The notes under the pieces are model-generated. The model searched no databases. It was not told where the DNA came from and saw only the letters and a list, made by a program, of their open reading frames with translations. DNA of 64,000 bases from Raffaelea ambrosiae (lineage: Eukaryota; Ascomycota; Sordariomycetes; Ophiostomatales; Ophiostomataceae): the NCBI GenBank assembly GCA_002778195.1, contig PCDI01000008.1, forward strand, positions 124,001 to 188,000, written 5' to 3'. A program made the translations under genes and the position numbers. Within the stretch, counting starts at the first letter, position 1. The number at the start of each line of letters is the position of its first letter. Below, in pieces: positions 24,869-35,153 of this stretch.

Positions 24869-25587
24869 CTTTTTGGAGGGAGCGCTTGAGAAGGCTTGGG
24901 TTTTGATTGGTGGAATGATATCCGTTTGATTTTAAGATGCAGCGACATTTTTTTTTTACGTTTCTTTGTACATAATCTTTAATACTGCCACGATCGTACA
25001 TATACCAAAAGAACGTTCTTTCTGGACGACAACACTACGATGCCTGCAAAAATACGTGTGCTTGTTGTGGGTTTTTTATTTTTTTTTGTGTATAAAAACC
25101 GTACAACTACACCCTGCAAGCTGTAGCAGATAACTGCCTGGTTTCGTTTACCGAGGCGGCTGCTGGGCATTTAGCCAGACACAACGTTCATCTCTTCTCA
25201 GTGCCGAGCTCCGATACAGCCAGCAGTTTTCAATATCCACCCGCCCTCTTGTAACAATAGGTAGAGGGATAGTCTGTCTCTTTTTCTTTTTCTTAAAAAA
25301 ACAAAGTGAAGTTTATGTGATGCTAATAGGTAGTTACACTGTACATTTCTGAAATCAACAAAGCCATCAAGGATGGCTTTGTAGCAAAAAATAATGAACA
25401 AAAGAAAAAGAAAACACTCAGGCCTGACAAGAAATGGGACAAAGAGGGGAAAACACAATGACTAGGGAGAGCAGTATGACAACTTTTCCAAAAGAAAAAG
25501 AAAAAGAAAGCATATTGCCGTGTTGTTATTATGTTCCTCCCTATCTGTCGGAATACCGCCCTTTCCCGCATCGATTCTTTTGTCTTT
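24869..25587. other. Convergent 3' intergenic region
   Basis: About 720 bases between the convergent GPI-protein and DUF1996 genes. It is AT-rich with poly-A and poly-T tracts (near 24950, 25070 and 25490) that probably serve as 3' processing regions. No gene was seen. Confidence 0.5.
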
Positions 25588-26784
25588 TTAGTTGACCGGC
25601 ATGCCGCCCGGCAGCTCCGACATCCAGCTGTCCAGGTCTTCCCGCACCTGCACCTTTTGCGTGCACTTGTTCGCCTCTTGGATCGACTGTGTCTTGAGTG
25701 TCGCGCAGTTGATCTTGTTGGCAAAGAGGTCGCTGTTGCAGTTGGCATCCATAGCCCGCTGGAGAGCATCTCCCTTCCTGTGAGGGTGTTAGCAAAGACA
25801 ACAATAAAGAGGGGCAGACAAAGGATGAAAGAGAATGATTAACGCTGAAATGAAAAAAAAGAAAGAATTGATTCTGACGCACCATCCAAAAACATAATCG
25901 GCGTGATGACCATAGCCCGTCTTGTCGCCAAAGGACCACAGGAACGGCTGCGACCCATCCACCGGCCACTCCGCCTTGTTGTTAAACGGCCGCGTGTCCC
26001 AGTATGTCTCGTAAAACACCTGCGGAATCGACACCGGGTGCGTCGACGGGCACCCGCTGCCCTGCGGGTAGGCCGTGTGGCTCTGGTGGTCGGGGCTGTC
26101 CAGGTCCTTGCCGTTCCAGCACGTCGGGAACCGCACGCTCGCCATGATGCCGGCTGGGCACGCGCCCTTGGGGAAATCGGTGGTGGCGCCGGACCGCGTC
26201 ATGCTCGACTGCAGGCATGTGTACGTGAGCATCGGGTACTTGCGGATCTGCGCGGCCGACCGGAAGCTGGGGTCGCCGACGGTCATGCGGAATCCGGGCT
26301 TGAAGGCGGTGACCTTGGCGTTGCCCGTCGTCAGATAGTACACCGTCTGGCCGCCGGTGGCCTGGGTGAAGCCGAGCTCGTTGCCAAACGTGTTGACGCG
26401 CCGGAAGGTGCCGTTGCGGGCGCGGAAGAAGAGGACGGCTGTCCAGTAGTTGGAGAAGTCCTCGACGGGCGTGCACGACGTGCAGCTGGCCGTGGTGGCC
26501 ATGTCGTGGACGGTGTGGTCCATGGTGGTGTTGAAAGCGTTGCCGCCGACGATCTGATGGAGATGCGGAGACGGCGCCATGCCGGGGTTGACGAGACTGG
26601 AAGGAAAAAGACGAGAAAGTCAGCTTTGAGAAATCTGCGTTTCCCCTTGTCTTGGGTTTGCAGAAACATACGGATCCAGACGCTCGACGACAAGCTGCGA
26701 GCAGGAGAACCGCAGGGTCGTGGCGGCATCCACGGCACCAGGCACCACGGCCACAACGGCTGCCAAAAAAGATGACCAGTACAT
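25588..26784 (-). CDS. DUF1996 domain secreted protein
   Basis: Three exons on the minus strand: 26784-26672, 26596-25883 and 25777-25588, total 338 aa. Introns 26597-26671 and 25778-25882 have good signals, the second with branch GCTAAC. The start ATG at 26784 opens a signal peptide (SSFLAAVVAVVPGAVDA). The first splice joins LDP to LVNPGMAPSPHLHQIVGGNA, the hallmark of DUF1996. Further family blocks: FFRARNGTF, CPAGIMASVRFPTCWNGKDL, and SHTAYP with STHPVSIPQ. The splice near the end restores DYVFGWKGDALQRAMDANC. DUF1996 proteins are abundant in fungal secretomes and conserved His, Asp and Cys positions suggest a hydrolase-like site, but no activity is established to my knowledge. Confidence 0.9.
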
Positions 26785-27689
26785 GATGGGGGTTCCTATT
26801 ATCTGTACTGAGCTTCCGAGAGTTTCGTAAGGGGAGTCCCGGCCGTCACAAGAAGGTCAACGTCGTAATTGGTCTTAGTCTATCAGTCTACCGAGGAAGA
26901 AAGAAATCGAGAAGAAAAGAAGAACAGAAGAGCCCCAATGTTAAAGGAGAGGGCCCCTAGGGAGTTTTAATCCCGGCCCTTCTCGTTCTATCGTTGTTCC
27001 TCATTCATCTATTCTCTCACCTTGTTTTTGCCTCCCTATATACGAGTACATTGCAATATATACGAAGGAAGAGCCGTTCCAGGACACAATCGCCGAATGC
27101 ACGAGACTTTTGACACGTTCTGGTTAGTGTGCTTCCCTCCTATTCTCTAATCTTTTTCTTGCTGCGCCTGCGACTCGTGCCTGCGGTAGTGATGGAAACT
27201 ATACCAGGGTATTAATAAACCGGGGAAAGAAGCAAGCAGTATATATGAGATGTATATGGAGATGGGACTACTAGGGCCAATGAGAGGCGCCATGGTCAAA
27301 TGCCGATTGTCTGTCGGGTATATCCAGTAGATTAGGCTGTGGAGCAGTGTGTGGAGAGTTTGGTCGTCATCGCGGCGGTCATGTGTTTACTGTTCTGGGG
27401 GTCTTCTCTCGGCTGGTTCATCTATTGCTTTCCATTATTCATCATTTTTTTGCTTTTGCCATTGAATGTTCAGTGTGTTTGTTTGTTCCGCAGCCACCGC
27501 AATACTTCCGCATGCTTGTATATCTCCCACAAGGTGGTCCACTATAACTACGAAATAAAATGGCACTTTGAGCTAAAGGAATATTCGCACGTGTATCTAT
27601 AAATACTGGTCGGTCCGCAACTCGTGGACTTCATAAGGCTATTGAAAGTAAACAAAAACAACTCAACAATATTGAACGAAAGAAGCCCC
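26785..27689. other. Intergenic
   Basis: About 900 bases upstream of the DUF1996 gene and downstream of the hemerythrin gene. AT-rich and ORF-poor. Hydrophobic ORFs near 27340-27600 lack a convincing start or family match. Confidence 0.45.
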
Positions 27690-28531
27690 TCACTCTGTGC
27701 CGTCCTTTGGCATTGCATACAGTGGACGCATGCTCCCATACTTGTCACAAGGGGCAAACTTCCACCAGCTTGAGTTCCACAACCAACCGACGTGTATGAT
27801 GATAAGCCTCAAAACGGCAGGAGCCGGCGGGAAGTTGGCCCAGCGGCCACTTTCATATTTGTAGTCGACACACGAAAAGGCAAACGGCATGCCGGTGAAG
27901 AATCCAGCCTCTTTCATGCCTTCCTCTCCCCACTTGGCTACGACTTCTGCCATATCCGTAAATGGTTCCGTGCCAAACTTCTTCAGATTGTTCAGAGAGA
28001 CCAGTTCGTCTGTCAAGTGCTGGTAGAGAATTTTTCCAAAACTATCGATGATGGACACCAGGAGCTTGCCATCGTAGACTTTCCTTCCAGCAGCACAGTC
28101 TTGCACGTAGGCTGCGAACGCTTCCACGCCGTCGTGGAACGCTTCATGCTGGTTAACATTGGACTCCATGAGGCCCTTCTGTCCAGCCCGTTCTTCAACC
28201 CAGGGAAAAAAGAAGGTCTCTTCACCAGCATGGTGAACGTGCAGAAGACGATACCACTGATGTGCGTAGTTGCAAAAGGCTTTTGCTTCCGAGTCTTTAA
28301 CGTGTGGTGCTTGGAGGTAGATGGCATTCAGGCCTCGAGCCAGAAGGTTGTGGACGCAGGCCATTTCACCGTTAACCGAGTCAATAATGCCATACTACAG
28401 AACGGTGTCAGTGAGAAGCAGGTTTGGTGACCCGGAAAAGCCACACACAAGACACCTACATTCCCCTCAGCATCGGGAGTCCTTGGGTCAGGAATCAAGG
28501 TAAAGGGGTGGTCGGCATAGACAGGTGCCAT
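27690..28531 (-). CDS. Hemerythrin/HHE cation-binding domain protein
   Basis: Two exons, 28531-28460 and 28394-27690, joined across a 65-nt intron (GTAGGT...TGTAG), give 258 aa. Hemerythrin-type helical bundles bind a di-iron centre through His, Asp and Glu. Visible candidate ligands: His39 in CVHNLL, HxxxE near 76-83 (HVHHAGEET), NQHEAFHDGVEAF, and YQHLTDELVSL. This is the order expected for an HHE bundle. The C-terminal part (PFAFSCVDYKYESG and a Trp-rich end) is typical of fungal members, which often carry a tail beyond the bundle. Proposed roles include oxygen, nitric oxide or iron sensing or storage; none can be fixed from sequence. A TATA-like box lies about 140 bases upstream. Confidence 0.87.
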
Positions 28532-28670
28532 GGCGAAATTATACGGGATAAAACGTGTCTGTGGTGTATAATGAGTGTTTTGGAAGCTGTATGTTGTGTA
28601 ATCTGATTTTCCTTTCTTCCCATTTGTCACAACGTCTATACTTGGGACTTAACACTGCGGACAAGACGTT

Positions 28671-28680
28671 TTTATATAAA
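28671..28680 (-). promoter_or_regulatory. TATA-like box of the hemerythrin gene
   Basis: TTTATATAAA, a palindromic TATA element about 140 bases upstream of the minus-strand ATG at 28531. Confidence 0.5.
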
Positions 28681-29502
28681 TAAGATATTGGTTTCGTCTG
28701 GCCTGGTCTACCACGGAATAACTTGGACCCTGTTCGAGGCTCGTTTCCGACGCTGACAGCATATCAGACGATGCAGCCATTGCAGGGCGAACATAAAACG
28801 CCGCGTCGACCTGAACGGTGGGAATTTGGCCCGGTTCTCTGGGAAATATAGCCCGTTACGGCTAACCTGCTCGATCTGCTGCTTACATCTGCAACCCGTA
28901 AGATGGAAAGCGCCAAATCGAATGCGAGACAGGACGATCATGAGGACCACCTGTCTAATCGTGGACTTCTTTATTCAGGAGACAACCCTGTTGAGATCGG
29001 GATTTTGTCTACTTTGCGGGTTCATGGTACGTAAATATCCAATGAGAAAACATTGCCCCCCCCCCCCCCCCCCAAAAGCATGCACATCAGCGTCAGCGGA
29101 AAATTCACACAGGTGCTTCGTCCTGTGTTTATTAAAGAAGAAGACCTGGCGTTTCCAGTACCCAGTACCGCGGAAAGGGAGCTTACATGCTTCCTAACTC
29201 TATTGCAGTCTTGCGACTAAAAATAAGAGCCATTCAAGATCCAACGTCAGCGCACCACGTAGTTGTGGTTTCTATCGTGGCACGTTGTTGAAATGCCAAC
29301 ATGGCCATTGGGCCAAGGGAATGGGGCGAAATATGTTACCGTATCTGGATTAGCGTCTTGCTTAATCAGAATTTACAACTCGGTGGTCGTGACCAATTCC
29401 CACCATGATGCTGAAAGCTTGTCTTTTTAGGCTCTCTTCTCCAACATCGCTCTCTCTCATCTTCAGCGCAACTGCCCAGGGGCGGCTGCCTCAGTCGCCA
29501 CC
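28681..29502. other. Intergenic between divergent genes
   Basis: About 820 bases between the hemerythrin gene and the orphan ORF. It contains an 18-base poly-C run at 29056-29073. No ORF with support. Confidence 0.5.
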
Positions 29503-30276
29503 ATGGGGCGCCTCGAAAACATTTATCTGTATTTTTGGAACTTCCGCTACTTGCCGATGAAGTACCGCATTAAACTCATCTTGTTTCGTCGGCGTTTTCT
29601 TCCCAACCTGCCCAGCCTCTATCTGGGATACACGCTAAGCGCCTCCCGCAAATTGACGGCCCCCCCGCAGCCGAATGCAGTCTTGTTTCTGTTGCGGCTG
29701 CTCTGGCCGTTTCCACGGTACCACTATCCAGCGGTCTTGCCTGCGCCACCTCGCTCCATCATGGGTGCACCGGAGACGGTAGACTGTCAGGTCCGGGATC
29801 TGATGCTGCTGCGCATGATGCCGCTGTGGTGTTGGCGCGATACGGCCCAGCGCTCGTTTTACCGACTCTACGAGGCCGTTTGCGCGTCAAACGGCCACAT
29901 GACCACATACGAGACGGAATACTTTTGGAGCCGTGCGTCGCCAGCGTGGGCTACAGAAAAGCTCGTCGACCCGCGCATCGAGAACCCGGACATCGACCAG
30001 GAGCAGTATGCCGTCATGGCGGCCGTGGCTGAAACTCTCACTCTCTCCTTTGTATGGCGGCTTGAGCTAGGCTTGAGGCGCGACCGTACCAGGGTGGACC
30101 GATGCAAGAAAGAAGACTTGCCAGAAGCTGTGCTTGAACGGTGCCCGGCTTGGGCCGCCGGTGTGCCGCGTTTGGAGAATGAGCTGCTGCTGGACCCTGA
30201 GAATGATTTACGTTTTGACAGTCCATTTCACCGCCGCAATATCGTAACGTCGACAGGGCATTTTTACACAGTTTAA
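29503..30276 (+). CDS. Orphan ORF, unknown function
   Basis: Single exon of 257 codons with a strong start context (CGCCACCATGG). The first 50 residues are basic and aromatic (YLYFWNFRYLP, KLILFRRRFLPNLP), then Pro-rich, then a helical segment with WRDTAQRSFYRLYEAV and EQYAVMAAVAETLTLSFVW. There is no clear signal peptide, metal motif or known domain. The frame is open end to end and codon choice resembles the neighbours, so it is probably coding. It is convergent with the nucleotidyltransferase-like gene, only about 105 bases apart at the stops. I do not recognise the family. Confidence 0.5.
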   Translation: MGRLENIYLYFWNFRYLPMKYRIKLILFRRRFLPNLPSLYLGYTLSASRKLTAPPQPNAVLFLLRLLWPFPRYHYPAVLPAPPRSIMGAPETVDCQVRDLMLLRMMPLWCWRDTAQRSFYRLYEAVCASNGHMTTYETEYFWSRASPAWATEKLVDPRIENPDIDQEQYAVMAAVAETLTLSFVWRLELGLRRDRTRVDRCKKEDLPEAVLERCPAWAAGVPRLENELLLDPENDLRFDSPFHRRNIVTSTGHFYTV

Positions 30277-30381
30277 CGAAGACATCGGGTGACGGGAAGA
30301 TTTTGGTCTCTTGTAGTACAATTGTATGCACATCCTTTGCATTTACGTACGTGTGTCACAATCTTGAACCATAGCAGACAA

Positions 30382-31226
30382 TCAATACCACACCCAGGTG
30401 TCATCCAAACTCTTGTACTTGGACTTCTGGTTTTCGTCATCCCATACCAAGTCAACAAGCCCTTGGGTTCCATACGCAGCGACGTAGTAGTCAGCAACTT
30501 CCACTAGGGCACGATGCGTTGGGGCGACATCGAATCCATTCTCGTTCAGTCCCCGGACATAATCGAAGGAGAGCGGTTTTCCTTGACTGCTGACCATGTA
30601 CGAAATAATGGCTGCTGCGTCGGGAATGTCGACATCCTTTCTTTTACGCCGATCGTGGGCGTGAGAAACCCGGCGGATCTTGCGCTCCAAGGCCCAGTCC
30701 AAACGGCCTGCGTAGACGGTCAGGTTGGCACCGTCATAAAGAGCGATATTTTGCTCGACGGATTCAAGAAACAGAGACATAACTCTGGAGCGCGCGACAA
30801 ACACCTCCATCTGCCGGTTGAGCCAGTCATTGGAGAGACTCGTTTGTCGGGCCACCGTTACCACCGCAGCATCAAACTCCTTCGAATAGTCGGGGGCAGC
30901 CGCGATGTTGGGGTCAAGAATGCAGTCAATGTCGACGGACGCTGCGCGGTTCTGGAGAAGACAGACGGCGAGACTGCCACCGATGGAGATTAACCGAATG
31001 GGTGCAATACTCATCAGAAGCTCACTTTTGCCGATCTCGTTGTCCAGACTGGTCAATCCTGCGACAAAATGTCGTGTTACTTGTGCTGTCTTGAGTGTGC
31101 AATTTTCTTCTTCCTCTCCTTCTTCGGCCCCCTGGTGATGAGAATGTGAAGTCTCTCCCAAAAATTTAGCCTACCTCTCTGCATGTCGTCAAGTGTCAGT
31201 GTACTGGCTGCCGAAGATGATGCCAT
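30382..31226 (-). CDS. Nucleotidyltransferase-like protein (DUF7582-like)
   Basis: Best model has two exons, 31226-31175 and 31085-30382 (intron 31086-31174), giving 251 aa. The splice produces LTLDDMQRAQVTRHFVAGL. The core ISIGGSLAVCLLQNR followed by ASVDIDCILDP resembles the nucleotidyltransferase pattern of a Gly-Gly/Ser turn and two spaced acidic residues (DID). Later blocks are AGRLDWALERKIRR and a WVWY end. This layout matches fungal proteins I associate with DUF7582, a naming I give from memory. The family is reminiscent of the antitoxin-like or kanamycin-type nucleotidyltransferase fold; no substrate is known. Exon 1 is short, and the alternative of starting within exon 2 remains. Confidence 0.6.
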
Positions 31227-32369
31227 GGTTATTGGCTCGGGACGTTCGGTAGTCCAACAGATGAATCGGAAAGATGAATAATAGATGCGTAACAAAACAG
31301 GGACCGAGTGTAGGTGAAGGATGCCAAGTTTTCTTCTGCAGACCAGAGAAGACAGGGAAGGTGCCAGGAAGCACATTCCATGGGTACCTTCCAGATTTAT
31401 GGTCTTGTGCCTGGTCGTGGTTGCCTATTTTGTCGCCTCTGCTTTCCTGGTCGATTGCCTGGCCGGCGGTTATCCCGCGAAGCATCGGCACGGTACAGAG
31501 AAACAATATACACTGTCTACGCGCCCAATGTGCTGTTGTCACAGCTTCCAGTCACCTGCCCATGCAAGTGTGAATTAGGTACAAAAAATCGCTTAAAAGT
31601 GTGGGCAAATATCGAGTATTACTTGCACTTGCAAGACCCAGCGTTGCCGCCTGGGATTTCTACGAGTGAATCCTCAAACAGCAGAACCTGCCCAAACCAA
31701 ACGGTGTGCCTGCCTAGTCGCTTGACATGACTTCCAATTGGCGCTTTCCATGGCATTGTCCCGAACAAAACAGCAACCTTTCTTCTTGAAGAATTAGATT
31801 CACTGACAGAATACTTACGGCGCTATTTATGGTGCACAATAGGTCGAAATTGCTGTAGTTTCAGTGGGGTATAGGCCGTATTCCTCTAGTGAAAAGTAAA
31901 AAAAAAAGAACCCCATTTCGGCAAGTAACCCTCTTTGTTTTTTAAATCCCTGGTTTATTTACACAAAATCGGCCCCCTGCCATGATACAGAATACGAGAG
32001 GATTTTTACTGGAAGCACTTCAAAATAGCATAAGGATGGGCAAGATCCATACGAAGCACATGCTGTATGCTGTCTTGTAGTCATGCAGTCCCAAGTCCCA
32101 CCGGATTTCACAGTTCCATAGGCGGCAACGCCGCTACCTGTAAACAATGTGCCACATTGGCTGCACTTTGTCTACGATACGCTTAGCTGTTATTGGGAGC
32201 GTGCGTCTTTTCCAGGTGCAAGATAGCTCTCGTTGTTTGGATTACATGATATTAGCAGAGGACTTGCGGAAGTTTGTTAGTTGTATTTACACGTTGATAA
32301 ACCCAGCGTAACTACTTTGTAAGATGGTGTTTGTATTTTTATTTCAAACTGTTGGACTGACTGAATGCT
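31227..32369. other. Intergenic, AT-rich
   Basis: About 1.14 kb of AT-rich sequence with scattered short ORFs lacking ATG starts or family signatures. It precedes the kinase fragment. Nothing was called. Confidence 0.45.
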
Positions 32370-32558
32370 ATGCCGAATTTCCACAATTGGGTTTCGACAC
32401 TGTCTAGCAAAGTTTGCTCAAACAAAGCATACTTAGAGGGAGAGAGACAAAATCTGTTTATTCAGGTGTTGTCAAAAATATTTCGCTGGCTTCCCGAAGA
32501 GAGAGCGACGGCGCAAGACGTCGTAGAGCACCCTTTCTTCAAGGGAATGTTTTCATGA
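32370..32558 (+). pseudogene. C-terminal fragment of an SR-type (SRPK-like) protein kinase
   Basis: A 62-codon open stretch encodes SSKVCSNKAYLEGE, then IFRWLPEERATAQDVVEHPF and a stop. This is the typical end of a protein kinase domain (subdomain XI, with the R of PEERATA). The wording is closest to fungal SRPK-like kinases. An in-frame stop lies just upstream of the ATG, and no catalytic HRD or DFG motif is visible in nearby frames. It is therefore a relic or a translocated 3' scrap, not a working kinase. The surroundings are AT-rich and gene-poor. Confidence 0.7.
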
Positions 32559-33099
32559 GCGTACTGAACGTAAGGGCAACACCGCTTTACATAAACATAA
32601 AAAGACAGACATTGACGATCTGATGTTTGAGGTCTTGGCATCAGCGTCTCGTCGATCTTGAGCTTATTACCGGTGAAGTCCTGAACAAGTGGCATTGTGG
32701 CATGGTCGTTGATACCATTGGGATTTGTGATGATCATACAATCGTGGACACAGTCAACGGCTTTTGAGCATGACATCGGGGTTGTAGAAGGATGAAAAGT
32801 TGGAAAGACGCGCAATACGCGTAGGATGGGTCTGGATAAATACACGATGCTTCTGGCATTTCGCCGATCAAACCGGAACGCGACACCATATTCCCACGTC
32901 CATCAAAGACTTGCAAATACGATTCATAAGCATATCTTTGAGAAGGGATCCCATAAAGCCACGCCTGAGGGGCTCTCTGAGTAAACAATTCTCCAGCATT
33001 TCGTGATACGGTTGGCGGGTGAGGTGACAGAAACCGACTCTAGCATTGGACCTGGACGTATCAACCAAAACTCACGGGCTCCATAAATTCAAATTCAAG
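32559..33099. other. Intergenic between kinase scrap and tannase-family gene
   Basis: About 540 bases. Two overlapping minus-strand open frames (32462-32845 and 32734-32988) have somewhat protein-like composition but no recognised family, and at least the second lacks an ATG. Could be another decayed gene. The immediate promoter of the esterase must lie here. Confidence 0.4.
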
Positions 33100-34800
33100 A
33101 TGATGCGAAGTCTGTTCTTGTTGGCAGCAACAGCTGTTGCTGCCTCGGCACAATCGGCAGTCAGCTGTGCCCGTTTGACGGCCCCGACCGTCTCGGGCGC
33201 AACAGTTGTGTCTGTGCAGGCCATGCAGATGAACAACACGAGAGTGATGTCGCTCACCGGCGGAACGATGCAGCTTTCGTTCTGTGATGTCAACGTCACG
33301 CTGACGCACGGCACGTCGGGGGACAGGGTCCGTGTCGAGGTATGGATGCCGCTGGCTGGCCAGTGGAATGGGCGCTTCCAAGGCACGGGCGGCGGCGGTT
33401 TCATTGCCGGGACCTTTGGACAAGCCATGGCACCGGCCGTGATGGAGGGCTATGCGGCGGCCTCGACAGATGCAGGGTTGGGAACGACAGCCAGCTTCAG
33501 CGGCGCCGACACCGACTTTGACCAGCAACTCATCACCAACTTTGCCAGCCTGTCCATCCACGAAATGGCCGTCGTCGGCAAGGCCATGGTGCAGCAATTC
33601 TACGGCACGCCCGCTCGCAAGTCGTACTTCAACGGCTGCTCCACGGGCGGCCGACAGGGCATGATGGAGGCCCAAAAGTTCCCAGACGACTTCCATGGAA
33701 TAGTGGCGGCGTCGCCTGCCATCAACTGGGACCGGTTTGTCACTGCCGAGCTGTGGCCGTTCTCGGTCATGCAGACGGCCAGCGCGTTCCCGCCGGCCTG
33801 CGTGCTTGATGCCTTTACCCGGGGCGCCGTAGCTGCCTGCGACGGGCTCGATGGCGCCATGGACGGTGTCATCGCCAGCCCCGGTTCGTGCACGTTCGAT
33901 CCCATGTCCCTCGTGGGCCGCAGCATTGCCTGCAACGGCACGTCCATGACCCTGACGGCATCGCACGCCAACATTTTTGCCCAGATCCAAGCCGGGCCGC
34001 GTTCTCCCAACGGCACACAGCTCTGGTATGGTCTGCTGCCAGGAACATCCCAGTCCACACTGGCCACCGCCTCGCCCTTTTCGCTGGGTGCCACCTGGGT
34101 GGCCAAGTTTGTCCTGGGTCAAAACACCACGAGCAACAACAGCCGCAGCAACGGCAACACCATATCGGCCCAGAGCATCAACACGGCGGTGGCATCCAAG
34201 CAGGCATTCGCGACGACCTTTATGAAGTCGCAGCAGATGTTCGGCGCCGTCATGGGCACCGACGACCCCAACCTGGCCGCCTTCCACCAGGCCGGTGGCA
34301 AGCTGCTCAGCTGGCACGGGCTGGCGGACCAGCTCATCTTTCCCAACGGCACCTTGGACTATGCCCAGCGGGTCATGAACTTGATGGGCCCGTCGACGGT
34401 GGACAGCTTTTACCGGGTCTTTGTCGCCCCGGGCGTGATGCACTGTGCCGGCGGTGCCGGAGCGGCGCCCTCGGATCCGCTGGCCGCGCTCGTCTCCTGG
34501 GTGGAGAATAGCACGGCGCCAGACACGCTGCCAGCTGTGCGTCGAGCCAACGGCACGACCATTTCCCGCAACCTCTGCCGGTACCCGCAGCAGATGATGT
34601 ACAGTGGATCCGGCGATGTCCGTGCGGCGTCCAGCTGGATGTGCATGCCAGGTCCGGCACAAAGAATCATTCAAGAAACGACGACACAGACGGGGACTCC
34701 TGTGGTGCCCGTCACAAGTGCTGCCAGTGGCTCTTTCGCAGAAAGCATGTCTTGTTTCCCATGGCTGATGGCCGTGTTCGTCATGCTCTTCTTGGTGTAG
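33100..34800 (+). CDS. Tannase/feruloyl esterase family secreted hydrolase
   Basis: Single exon, 566 aa from the ATG at 33100; the frame is open 18 codons further upstream, but this Met starts a clear signal peptide (SLFLLAATAVAASA). The alpha/beta-hydrolase family hydrolyses tannins or feruloyl and related phenolic esters outside the cell. The nucleophile motif GCSTGGRQG is at residues 179-187 (Ser181). The acid DQLIFP near 418 and the His VMHCAGG near 455 follow in order. The lid region contains the calcium-site type block CDGLDGAMDGVI. Many N-glycosylation sites occur. The C-terminus ends in a hydrophobic stretch (LMAVFVMLFLV) after a Ser/Thr-rich linker, suggesting a GPI anchor, which is unusual for soluble tannases. 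Substrate cannot be decided. Confidence 0.9.
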   Translation: MMRSLFLLAATAVAASAQSAVSCARLTAPTVSGATVVSVQAMQMNNTRVMSLTGGTMQLSFCDVNVTLTHGTSGDRVRVEVWMPLAGQWNGRFQGTGGGGFIAGTFGQAMAPAVMEGYAAASTDAGLGTTASFSGADTDFDQQLITNFASLSIHEMAVVGKAMVQQFYGTPARKSYFNGCSTGGRQGMMEAQKFPDDFHGIVAASPAINWDRFVTAELWPFSVMQTASAFPPACVLDAFTRGAVAACDGLDGAMDGVIASPGSCTFDPMSLVGRSIACNGTSMTLTASHANIFAQIQAGPRSPNGTQLWYGLLPGTSQSTLATASPFSLGATWVAKFVLGQNTTSNNSRSNGNTISAQSINTAVASKQAFATTFMKSQQMFGAVMGTDDPNLAAFHQAGGKLLSWHGLADQLIFPNGTLDYAQRVMNLMGPSTVDSFYRVFVAPGVMHCAGGAGAAPSDPLAALVSWVENSTAPDTLPAVRRANGTTISRNLCRYPQQMMYSGSGDVRAASSWMCMPGPAQRIIQETTTQTGTPVVPVTSAASGSFAESMSCFPWLMAVFVMLFLV

Positions 34801-35153
34801 AGGCTGGTGGGGCAGGAAGGCGTACGAGGCATGGCGGGCGAGAAAGACTCGTATCCACGCCCGTCCTGGATGACGGATGGCATATTGCTATGTACCACCG
34901 TAATACTTGATAGAGAATGGACATTTAATGAACGTGTATGCTTGAGTTAGTGCTGCTTGGTTGTGGGTTGGGGTGTCGCGTGGATCGCTCTTTCCAGGGC
35001 GGGCGCAACTGCCCCGAATCTGGGGAGCGGGGTGGGGTTGGCTTCGGTTTCCATCGGGGTTCGGCATGTCTTCAGGCCTTGGGAGCAGCGTGCGCCTTCG
35101 TTTCTTCATCCCCAACACCATCCGCGAGTTTTGCCGTCAACGAAGCATACAGA
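34801..35153. other. Short intergenic / leader of fumarylacetoacetase
   Basis: About 350 bases. The frame of the downstream gene is open from 34938 without a supported ATG before 35154, so this is probably promoter and 5' UTR. Nothing else is visible. Confidence 0.5.

Noticed and set aside
25903..26775. 290-codon + strand ORF opposite the DUF1996 gene
   Set aside because: Arg/Ala/Gly-rich shadow spanning real introns of the minus-strand gene.
31959..32147. Small Cys-containing minus-strand ORF as a secreted effector
   Set aside because: The frame begins with TTG, not ATG, has no signal peptide, and lies in AT-rich decayed sequence.
33061..34674. 537-codon minus-strand ORF opposite the tannase-family gene
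   Set aside because: Mirror of a GC3-rich gene; the + strand encodes the full catalytic triad and a signal peptide.
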